DNA from: Schaedlerella arabinosiphila
GTDB taxonomy: Bacteria > Bacillota > Clostridia > Lachnospirales > Lachnospiraceae
Direction of reading: 5' to 3'
Length of the DNA stretch: 64,000 nt
Assembly (NCBI RefSeq): GCF_003885045.1
Contig: NZ_RHJS01000002.1
Span: 6,069,302-6,133,301 of the forward strand
The notes under the pieces were generated by a model. The model ran no database searches. It was not told the origin of the DNA and saw only the letters and a list, made by a program, of their open reading frames with translations. Below, piece by piece: positions 23,688 through 31,280 of this stretch. The position numbers and the translations under genes were made by a program. Position 1 is the stretch's first letter. Each line of letters opens with the position of its first letter.

Positions 23688-26555
23688 ATGTCGGAAGTAA
23701 TTGCTGCAACATACGAGTTACTTGAAAAATTAGGCTCCGGCGGCGGGGGAAGCGTATATTTGGCAAACCATCTGCGTTTGGAGAAAAAGGTCGTTTTAAA
23801 GAAGGATAAAAGGAAGGTTACGATTGATCCCAGACGGCTGAGGCGGGAAGTTGACATTCTGAAGGATCTGAATCATCCGCATATTCCCCAGGTATATGAT
23901 TTTTTCATAGAAGAGGGAAGTGTCTATACCGTAATGGATTTTGTGAAGGGCGAAAGCCTTGATAAAGCTTTGCGGCGTGAGAAGAGATTTTCACAGGCAC
24001 AGGTGATCAAGTGGGCAATACAGTTTTTAGAAGCACTGTGCTATCTTCACAGCCCCATCCATGGAGACCCCCCGAAAGGCTATGTGCACAGTGATATTAA
24101 GCCCGCGAATCTTATGCGCACACAGGAGGATGATATTTATCTGATCGACTTCAATATTGCGCTGGCGCTTGGTGAAGAGAGTATTATCGGCCACAGCGAA
24201 GGGTATGCGTCCCCGGAGTATTATGGTCTTGATTTTTCGTCCGGAAACGAGACACAGACGTTAGCCAGGGAAACTTCCCTGTTGGACAGCCAGGAGACCA
24301 TGACTCTTACAATGACTCTGGCGGGTGAGCAGTCAGGCTCTTCCTTAAAAAAATCAGTAATTCCAGATACACGTTCAGATATCTATAGCGCCGGGGCAAC
24401 GATCTATCACCTTATGAGCGGAGTAAAGCCCGCAAAGTATGCGTTGGATGTGCTTCCTCTTTCCAGAGAGGAATTTAGTCCCCAGATTGTAGATATTGTA
24501 ACAAAAGCAATGAATCCAAATCCAGATCTGCGCTTTCAGACCGCGGAAGAGATGCTGTACGCATTTACACATCTGCGGGAAAACGATGTCCGTGTAAAGA
24601 AAAGCAGACGGAATAATCTTATCGCAGCTGTTTCGTGCAGTGTTTTTTTTGTGTGTGGGATTTCTTCTGCATTCATCGGGCTCAGAAGAATGCAGGTTAC
24701 GGAAAACTGGCTGAAGCTTGCAGAGTATTCCCAGAATGCGTTATCTGACGGAGATACTGTTTCAGCGCTGGATTATGCTCTTTCCGCGTTGCCGCAAAAA
24801 AGCGGTCTGTTTACGCCGTCCGCATTGCCGGAAGCGCGGCTGGCTCTTACAAATGCTCTGGGAGTGTATGACCTGTCGGATGGGTTTAAAGAATATAAGA
24901 CAGTGGAGTTGTCCTCAGAACCACTCTATATGGCGGCCGCGCCTGATGGCAGGACGGCGGCCTGTATCTGTTCAGGCGTCATGGAGGTTTTCGATACGGA
25001 TACCGCGGAGATCATTGCCGCATTGCCTACGCACGAATCTGCATTGTCCGAGGCAGAATATTTAGATGAGCATACGATTATTTTTGCCGGTGCTGATGGG
25101 ATTCAGGCATACGATATTGTGAAGAATGAGGAACTGTGGAGCGGCAGTCCGGCTACCGCGGTATGTATATCGCAGGATGGGAGTACGGTGGCGGCAGTTT
25201 ACAGAGATGAAGCCTTTGCGACAATCTATGACGCTTCCGATGGCAGGGTGAAGTCCAGGGTGGATTTTAATGGGAAAGGCCAAAGAATTTCAATTAATGA
25301 TCATTTTGCGAACGGCAGAGAAAATGTGTTTGAATTAAATGCCGATGGGACATTATTAGGAGCCAGTTTTGGGGATGGTTCTCTGCGGCTATTTGAGTTG
25401 AAAGATCCTTCAAAGGTTCACACAATTTTGGACAAAGATTCCGGATATACGCAGTATGAGGGAGGATTCTATGAAAATTATTTTGCGTTTGCGGCAACCA
25501 ATAAAAAATCCTCGAAATCCTTATTCGCGACAGTAGACTGCAAGGATCATTTTAAGTCACAGGGCGCTGAGACAGATTTTCATTGCGGTATGCAAACGGA
25601 TGAAAATGGGATTTATCTAAAATCAGATAATATCCTGGTCTGCCTCAATCCGGAGACCGGTGAACAGACCCCGCTGGCGGATACGTCCGCTAATATTGCT
25701 TTTTTCGCAAGGAACGGCAGGCATACATTGGTGTCATCGGATGTGGGGATTTTGTTTTTCGATGAAGATGCGCGGCTGCTTACGAAGTATGAGAAGGGGC
25801 ATCGCAGCGATTTGGTTCAGATGGCTGGAGATACTGCTCTGGCGGGAAGATTTGACAGTCCGATAATCAACATTATGAAGTATGAAAATCATTCGGATAC
25901 CGAAATCTTCGCGTATGATCCGTCATATGAACATATAGAGTCCAGAGTCGGATCTGATGAGAAGACGGTCATGCTTTTTTCAAAGAAGGAGTTTCGGCTA
26001 TATGATTCTGAAGGAAGGCTGCTTGCGGAGGTCTCAGTTCCAAATCCTGATCAGATATATGACCAGCAATATGTCAGAGGGGAAGACGAGGATGTTCTTG
26101 AAGTGATATATAAGGACGGGACAGTATACAGATACAGTGCAGAAGATGGCTTACCGCTGGATGAGGAAAAAAGGGGAAAACCGGACGAATCATTGTATGA
26201 GGAATTTTTTACGGACAACCTGCGGATAGAGGTCCCGATTCATGGAACGGCGGCAGCCTATGAAAAGGAATCAGGAAAAAAAGTCGGCGAACTGTCAGAA
26301 GACGCTTACCTGACCTATGTGACGCAGGCCGGAGATTTTATTATCGCGCAATATTATACATCTGACAGAGATTTCTATGGGATCATGATGAATGAAAAAT
26401 GTGAAAAACTTGCAGAACTTCCCTGTCTTTGCGATATCATTGGTGATGAATTGATTTTTGACTATCCAACCGGAAATATGCGTAAAACTCATATATACGA
26501 ACTTGATGAACTGGTATCACTCGCCTGGAAAGAATTAGATGAAGTGGATGGTTAG
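23688..26555 (+). CDS. Transmembrane Ser/Thr protein kinase with C-terminal propeller-like sensor
   Basis: 955 residues. An N-terminal Hanks-type kinase (about 1-300) is followed by one membrane helix (310-332, LIAAVSCSVFFVCGISSAF) and about 620 extracellular residues with repeated WD/PQQ-like strands (FDTDTAEIIAALPTH, DGSLRLFELKD, LVCLNPETGEQTPLA). Kinase residues seen: glycine loop GSGGGGSV, Lys38, Glu54, catalytic Asp136 in HSDIKPAN, Asn141. The DFG motif reads DFN (154-156) and APE reads SPE. A Thr/Ser-rich insert (186-222) sits in the activation segment and is a likely autophosphorylation patch. The ATG follows GGGAGA. It is the likely sensor of the locus; the ligand is unknown. Confidence 0.9.
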   Translation: MSEVIAATYELLEKLGSGGGGSVYLANHLRLEKKVVLKKDKRKVTIDPRRLRREVDILKDLNHPHIPQVYDFFIEEGSVYTVMDFVKGESLDKALRREKRFSQAQVIKWAIQFLEALCYLHSPIHGDPPKGYVHSDIKPANLMRTQEDDIYLIDFNIALALGEESIIGHSEGYASPEYYGLDFSSGNETQTLARETSLLDSQETMTLTMTLAGEQSGSSLKKSVIPDTRSDIYSAGATIYHLMSGVKPAKYALDVLPLSREEFSPQIVDIVTKAMNPNPDLRFQTAEEMLYAFTHLRENDVRVKKSRRNNLIAAVSCSVFFVCGISSAFIGLRRMQVTENWLKLAEYSQNALSDGDTVSALDYALSALPQKSGLFTPSALPEARLALTNALGVYDLSDGFKEYKTVELSSEPLYMAAAPDGRTAACICSGVMEVFDTDTAEIIAALPTHESALSEAEYLDEHTIIFAGADGIQAYDIVKNEELWSGSPATAVCISQDGSTVAAVYRDEAFATIYDASDGRVKSRVDFNGKGQRISINDHFANGRENVFELNADGTLLGASFGDGSLRLFELKDPSKVHTILDKDSGYTQYEGGFYENYFAFAATNKKSSKSLFATVDCKDHFKSQGAETDFHCGMQTDENGIYLKSDNILVCLNPETGEQTPLADTSANIAFFARNGRHTLVSSDVGILFFDEDARLLTKYEKGHRSDLVQMAGDTALAGRFDSPIINIMKYENHSDTEIFAYDPSYEHIESRVGSDEKTVMLFSKKEFRLYDSEGRLLAEVSVPNPDQIYDQQYVRGEDEDVLEVIYKDGTVYRYSAEDGLPLDEEKRGKPDESLYEEFFTDNLRIEVPIHGTAAAYEKESGKKVGELSEDAYLTYVTQAGDFIIAQYYTSDRDFYGIMMNEKCEKLAELPCLCDIIGDELIFDYPTGNMRKTHIYELDELVSLAWKELDEVDG

Positions 26556-26621
26556 TACTAGTAGTTAGTACATAAGCTAAAAACTAAATATCAAATGAAA
26601 AAGAACGAAGGGGAAAAGAAA

Positions 26622-27302
26622 ATGAAGAAAACAAGGAAACTAAAAAGGATTTTGGCAGATGTGGCGGCCATAGCTGCAATGACTGCCCTGCTTTCCACTA
26701 CAGCAATGGCAGCTAAGGATAACTCGTGGACTGAGGATACCATATTGGGAGATGGGTCAAATAATGTATATCTCTCTCCAGACAGGATAGATGACGGGTA
26801 CAGTTCCAGTTCACAGGATTATTCTGATGTATATCCTGCTCTCAGGATTATTGAGGAACGGACAGAGCACGACTACATAAAAGGGAGCGGTGCAGAAGTA
26901 ACAATTACATGTAACGGTGAGTACTCACGATTCCGTAGTGTATATGTAGATGGTGTGCTTTTGGAAAACACCCATTATACGGTAAAGGAGGGGTCAACCG
27001 TACTGACGCTTATGCCGGAATATCTGGATACGCTTTCAGTAGGAGCGCATACGGTTACTTTGAAGTATACATATGGTTCTGTTGATTCCATACTGAATAT
27101 TTTGGAAAACACTTCAAATTCTGAAAATGCATCCAACTCTGCAAGTGGGACAGACCAAACCAGTCGGAACGCATCTGCTGGAAACGGTGCGGCGCCGAAA
27201 ACCGGCGATACTTCTCCAATTATGTTTGGAAGCATAGCCGCGCTGATTTCCGGCTGTAGTTATATAATATTTGCAAGAAGGAAAAGAACAGACGAGGAAT
27301 GA
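26622..27302 (+). CDS. Sortase-type cell-wall anchored protein
   Basis: 226 residues from MKKTRKLKRIL; the earlier in-frame ATG lacks a ribosome site, while GAAGGGG precedes this one. A signal peptide ends near STTAMAA. The mature start, AKDNSWTEDT, resembles that of the CAP proteins at 44.7 and 48.8 kb. A beta-sandwich domain (about 80-165; VTITCNGEYSRFRSVYVDG, GAHTVTLKY) resembles X2-like Ig modules. An Asn/Ser linker precedes APKTGDTSPI, a hydrophobic helix and RRKRTDEE, a sortase sorting signal of the PKTGD kind. No sortase is in the window. The stop overlaps the FHA gene start. Confidence 0.85.
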   Translation: MKKTRKLKRILADVAAIAAMTALLSTTAMAAKDNSWTEDTILGDGSNNVYLSPDRIDDGYSSSSQDYSDVYPALRIIEERTEHDYIKGSGAEVTITCNGEYSRFRSVYVDGVLLENTHYTVKEGSTVLTLMPEYLDTLSVGAHTVTLKYTYGSVDSILNILENTSNSENASNSASGTDQTSRNASAGNGAAPKTGDTSPIMFGSIAALISGCSYIIFARRKRTDEE

Positions 27303-27730
27303 TTTATAAAACAGTAAATAATGGAATAGACGAAGAATATGAGGAAACAGTGATTCTTGACGAAGACGAAGAGAGTACAGTTTTTATGGAAGAGGTACAG
27401 GAAAAGGCTGACTATACGCCTGTGCTATACCGGATTTCTACCGGGGAGACGATCCGTATTACGAAAAAAACATTCCGCCTGGGGAGGGAAGAAGCGAGTG
27501 TAGATTATGCAGTACTCAATAATCAAGCAGTCAGCAGGAGCCATGCGGACATTATCTGCAGGGACGATCATTATTTCATATTTGATCTGGGCTCCAAAAA
27601 TAAAAGTTATCTTAATAACAGGGCGTTGCCTTCAAAGTATGAAGTAGAGATCAATGGCGGCGATATCTTAAAGCTTGCCGATGAAGAATTTGAATTTCGA
27701 TTAGGAGGGGATGAAATACATGGCAGGTGA
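27299..27730 (+). CDS. FHA-domain phosphothreonine adaptor
   Basis: 143 residues. The C-terminal FHA domain (about 55-138) has FRLGREEASVDY, the phosphate-binding SRSHADI and GSKNKSYLNN. The N-terminal tail carries acidic threonine sites, EETVILDEDEESTVF (Thr17 and Thr27). This recalls GarA/OdhI, where a kinase phosphorylates an N-terminal threonine and the FHA domain then binds it, switching partners (known for those proteins, inferred here). The start overlaps the preceding stop as GAATGA. The end overlaps the sigma factor gene by 11 nt. All this argues for coupled expression with kinase and sigma factor. Confidence 0.9.
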   Translation: MIYKTVNNGIDEEYEETVILDEDEESTVFMEEVQEKADYTPVLYRISTGETIRITKKTFRLGREEASVDYAVLNNQAVSRSHADIICRDDHYFIFDLGSKNKSYLNNRALPSKYEVEINGGDILKLADEEFEFRLGGDEIHGR

Positions 27731-28253
27731 GAGTTCTTTTGGTAAGAAGATATCTGGGGATGAGGTTACAGACTTTGATGCGTTTTATCGGGAAAATTAT
27801 CCAAAGGTTTGCTCCTGGCTGAAAAAAAAGATTTCAAATCCGGATGATGTTGAGGACATCGCCAGTGACGCGTTTACTTACTTCTATAAGAATCTGGGGC
27901 ATTATGACCAAAAAAAATCATCTCCGGTCACATGGCTTTATGTCATTGTCAACAGCAGGTGGAAAAACTACATGCGTGATAAAAAAACAAACGATGACAT
28001 TGAAGAAATTGATTTGCCGGGTGACTCTGACATTGAGCAGGCATATTACCTGCAGGAACTGCGTGATGCCATCGCCGACGCGCTGCTCACGCTGCCGGAA
28101 AGGCAAAGGACAATTGTTATTTTGAATTATTTTCAGGGGAAAAATTCAAGCGAGATTGCCGGAATGCTTGGAATGTCAGCGGCAAATGTCAGAATGGATT
28201 TGTCACGGGCTCTCAAGAAAATGAGAGGACCCTTGCGGGATTATCACCTATAA
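27720..28253 (+). CDS. ECF-like sigma-70 family RNA polymerase sigma factor
   Basis: 177 residues from MAGESSF, 9 nt after AGGAGGGG. Region 2 (about 18-85) includes FDAFYRENYPKVCSWL, DVEDIASDAFTYFY and the promoter-melting VTWLYVIVNSRWKNYMRD. Region 4 (about 115-172) includes LTLPERQRTIVILNYFQG and SSEIAGMLGMSAANVRMDLSRA. Regions 1 and 3 are absent, as in ECF factors. No anti-sigma gene is adjacent; control may instead come through the kinase, FHA and STAS proteins. Candidate target promoters are the six shared-motif sites. It overlaps the FHA gene. Confidence 0.92.
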   Translation: MAGESSFGKKISGDEVTDFDAFYRENYPKVCSWLKKKISNPDDVEDIASDAFTYFYKNLGHYDQKKSSPVTWLYVIVNSRWKNYMRDKKTNDDIEEIDLPGDSDIEQAYYLQELRDAIADALLTLPERQRTIVILNYFQGKNSSEIAGMLGMSAANVRMDLSRALKKMRGPLRDYHL

Positions 28254-28272
28254 ACGGTCAGGGGTGTTTGTA

Positions 28273-29109
28273 ATGGCAAAATTATACAGAAAATCAGCAT
28301 TGGAAAGGATGGCGTCTCCTGAACAGTTGGACAAAGCATTAAAAATAACATCCCCTCTTTCCTGGCTTTCCCTGGGCGGTGTGACGCTGATTATCGTGGT
28401 AACGGCCATATGGTCTGTTGTGGGAAGAATACCTGTAACGATAACAACAAACGGGATCATAGCCTCCCCCGTCAATACAAATGCGGTTTATACTGAAAAT
28501 GCCGGAACCGTAGATTCCGTTTATGTGTCTGTCGGTGATGAAATCCGTCCGGGGGACGAGGTTGCTTTGGTAGAAGTGAGTGACGGTTCCGCTTACACGA
28601 TCAAATCAGATCAGATCGGCACGGCCTCGGCAGTAGACATCTTGGCCGGGGATACGGTCGGCCAGGGGGTTCCTATCCTGTATGTCTCTCCGGAAGCGGT
28701 TTCGCGGCAGGTGGTCGTCTGCTATGTGAACGTGACAGATGTGAAAAAAATTTCCCGCGGCATGCCTGCCTATGTGTATCTGAATTCTGCAGACCGCCAG
28801 AGATATGGTCATATGAAGGCCAGGGTCATCAATATTGATGAGTATGCCGCTTCGAACAAAGGAATGAATTATGTCCTGGGTGAAGATAATAACCTGTCTT
28901 CTTTTTTTACAAGTTCCGGTGCGGTTGCTGCCGTAACATGTGAATTATCTCTTTCAGAGGAATCCGCCAGTGGATATGCCTGGTCAAACAAGAAGGGGAA
29001 AGAACTCAACGTGACGAACGGTTCTCTCGTATCAGTTAAAATTATAATGCAAGAGATTTCCCCGATCAAAATGTTATTTTCAGAGAGCCAGGCTATATGG
29101 GGTGATTGA
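28273..29109 (+). CDS. HlyD-type membrane fusion protein, NHLM export family
   Basis: 278 residues starting MAKLYRKSALERMASPEQLD, with GGGGTG upstream. One membrane helix (about residues 35-55, WLSLGGVTLIIVVTAIWSVV) is followed by the barrel-sandwich region (GTVDSVYVSVGDEIRPGDEVALVE). The Met-Ala-Ser-Pro-Glu-Gln-Leu N-terminus is typical of the NHLM_micro_HlyD family, which accompanies paired ABC exporters of nitrile-hydratase-leader microcins. It probably links the exporter to the envelope. The stop lies 2 nt before the first exporter gene. Confidence 0.88.
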   Translation: MAKLYRKSALERMASPEQLDKALKITSPLSWLSLGGVTLIIVVTAIWSVVGRIPVTITTNGIIASPVNTNAVYTENAGTVDSVYVSVGDEIRPGDEVALVEVSDGSAYTIKSDQIGTASAVDILAGDTVGQGVPILYVSPEAVSRQVVVCYVNVTDVKKISRGMPAYVYLNSADRQRYGHMKARVINIDEYAASNKGMNYVLGEDNNLSSFFTSSGAVAAVTCELSLSEESASGYAWSNKKGKELNVTNGSLVSVKIIMQEISPIKMLFSESQAIWGD

Positions 29110-29111
29110 AC

Positions 29112-31256
29112 ATGGGAAATTATAAAAAGATCCCGGTCGTTTATCAAATGGAAGCCACAGAATGCGGGGCAGCCTCTCTTGCGATGGTTTTTTTATACTA
29201 TGGAAAATATATGCCTCTCGAGCAGATACGCATCGAAACCGGTGTTTCCCGGGACGGCTGTAACGCGGCTAATATTATGCGCGCGGCAAAGCAACAGGGG
29301 TTCGAGTGTCATGGTTATCGCAAGGAGGTTTCTTACTTGAAGGAAGTGCAGACACCCTGTATCATCCATTGGAATTTTAATCATTTTGTAGTATTTGAAG
29401 GTTTTAAGGGAAATGTGCCATATGTCAATGACCCGGCAGTTGGCAGGCGAAAACTTACGGAAGAGGAACTGGATGAATGTTTTACAGGAGTCGTGCTGAC
29501 CTTTACCCCTGCAGAGGATTTTATAAAGGAGAAACAAGTACATACACTTGGTTCATTTGTTTGGTCAAGGCTGCAGGATCAGTATGGCGTCCTTTTTAAA
29601 CTTTTTTATATTGGCCTTTTGCTGGTGTTTCCGGGCCTGCTTCTGCCACTGTTTACAAAAATCTTTATTGATGACATTCTCAACAGCGGCTATACAGAAT
29701 GGCTGACAAAACTTCTTATATTTATGGGCGCCTGCGTGGTATTGAAAATAGGACTGGGTTATTATCGTAGCCTGCTGCTTCAAAAATTGAAAAGCAAGCT
29801 CATTCTTCTGTCCGGGCATGGTTTTTTGCGGCACTTGTTCTGTCTGCCAATGAATTTTTATGACCAGCGGTATGCCGGAGATCTGGTGGAGAGGATGAAC
29901 AATAATGCTGCCATAATGGATTTCTTTACAGGCAGCCTTGCGGAAACGACCGTAAACATTTTTGCGGCGGTGTTTTATCTGGTTGTTCTGATCAAATATA
30001 GTCCGCTGTTGTCAGTGATCTGTCTGGCAAATGTAATTCTTTGCCTTCTGATAATCTGCCTGGGGAATAAATGCATCGAAAGTGCAGCGGTCAAAATGCA
30101 GATATACGAAGGCATGCTTTATGGAGCGGCCTGTGCAGGTCTCTCAATCACAGACAGTATCAAGTCTTCCGGGGCGGAGCAGGAATACTGCTCCAGATTA
30201 CTTGGCTTTCAGGCAAAGCATTCGAATATGGAACAACAGATGAATCGTTTTCAGCGGATTGTAGACACGGTTTTGGAAGCGGTTGACAAAGTCACGGATG
30301 TATTGCTGCTCTTTGTCGGCGGGATACTTGTCATCAATGGACAGGTTACGATCGGCATGCTGGCAGCTTTCAGTTCACTCTTTGATTCTTTTAAGGAACC
30401 CATTCATTCTCTTGTTGGCTTTACACGAAGTATCCAGACCTTAAAATCATACATGGGCCGTATAGAGGATATCGAAAAATATCCTCAGGATGTTATGTAC
30501 GATTCTGGCTCAGAGGATCTGCAGGTTTATAACAAGCTCTCCGGCAATGTGGAGATTTGTAATATTGCATTTGGCTACAGCAGCCTGAAGCCGCCTCTTA
30601 TTGAAAAGTTTAGCTTCAAACTTGGCTGCGGCGAATCCATTGCTTTTGTGGGGCCGTCGGGCTGTGGGAAATCCACGGTGTCTAAAGTAGTCAGCGGCCT
30701 GTATGCTCCCTGGGAGGGGGATGTGCTGTTGGACGGTATGCGGCTTCCTGATATCCCGCGGCAGATATTGAATGCGAGCATTGCGACAGTCAGCCAGAAC
30801 ATCACGCTTTTTTCTGGAACCATACGAGATAACCTGACCATGTGGAATCCGGCTGTTCTGGAAGAAGATATGGTCGCTGCTGCAAAGGACGCCTGTATTC
30901 ACGATTTCATCATCCAGCAGCCGGACGGATATGATTTTGTCCTTTCGGAAAATGCGTCCAATCTGTCAGGAGGGCAGCGCCAGAGGCTGGAGATTGCCCG
31001 TGCCCTGACGACCAGGCCCACGATCCTTGTGATGGATGAAGCAACGAGTGCGCTGGATCCGATCGTTGAAAAAGAAATCCTGGATCATATCCGTATGAGG
31101 GGCTGCACCTGTATCATCATTGCGCACCGGCTAAGCGCGTTCCGGGACTGCAATCAGATTCTTGTGATGCGGGACGGTAAGATCATCCAAAGGGGAACAC
31201 ATCAAAGTCTTATGGGCGAAAGCGGCTTTTACCGTACATTCATTCAGAATGTGTAA
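29112..31256 (+). CDS. C39 peptidase-containing ABC exporter (NHLM ABC1 type)
   Basis: 714 residues. The N-terminal C39 peptidase has all catalytic residues: Gln12 and Cys18 in QMEATECGAAS, His91 in NFNHFVVF and Asp107 in VNDPA. A six-helix ABC membrane domain (about 160-450) follows, then an ATPase with Walker A GPSGCGKST, signature LSGGQRQRLEIARA and Walker B ILVMDEATSALD. C39 exporters cut leader peptides, usually after GG or GA, while exporting the cargo. The presence of an intact protease implies a substrate with a leader. The nearest candidate is the 69-residue protein at 21.8 kb. The start at ATG 29112 has GGGGTGA upstream. Confidence 0.95.
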   Translation: MGNYKKIPVVYQMEATECGAASLAMVFLYYGKYMPLEQIRIETGVSRDGCNAANIMRAAKQQGFECHGYRKEVSYLKEVQTPCIIHWNFNHFVVFEGFKGNVPYVNDPAVGRRKLTEEELDECFTGVVLTFTPAEDFIKEKQVHTLGSFVWSRLQDQYGVLFKLFYIGLLLVFPGLLLPLFTKIFIDDILNSGYTEWLTKLLIFMGACVVLKIGLGYYRSLLLQKLKSKLILLSGHGFLRHLFCLPMNFYDQRYAGDLVERMNNNAAIMDFFTGSLAETTVNIFAAVFYLVVLIKYSPLLSVICLANVILCLLIICLGNKCIESAAVKMQIYEGMLYGAACAGLSITDSIKSSGAEQEYCSRLLGFQAKHSNMEQQMNRFQRIVDTVLEAVDKVTDVLLLFVGGILVINGQVTIGMLAAFSSLFDSFKEPIHSLVGFTRSIQTLKSYMGRIEDIEKYPQDVMYDSGSEDLQVYNKLSGNVEICNIAFGYSSLKPPLIEKFSFKLGCGESIAFVGPSGCGKSTVSKVVSGLYAPWEGDVLLDGMRLPDIPRQILNASIATVSQNITLFSGTIRDNLTMWNPAVLEEDMVAAAKDACIHDFIIQQPDGYDFVLSENASNLSGGQRQRLEIARALTTRPTILVMDEATSALDPIVEKEILDHIRMRGCTCIIIAHRLSAFRDCNQILVMRDGKIIQRGTHQSLMGESGFYRTFIQNV

Positions 31257-31280
31257 AATGTTATAAGGGGGTTGCTTGTT

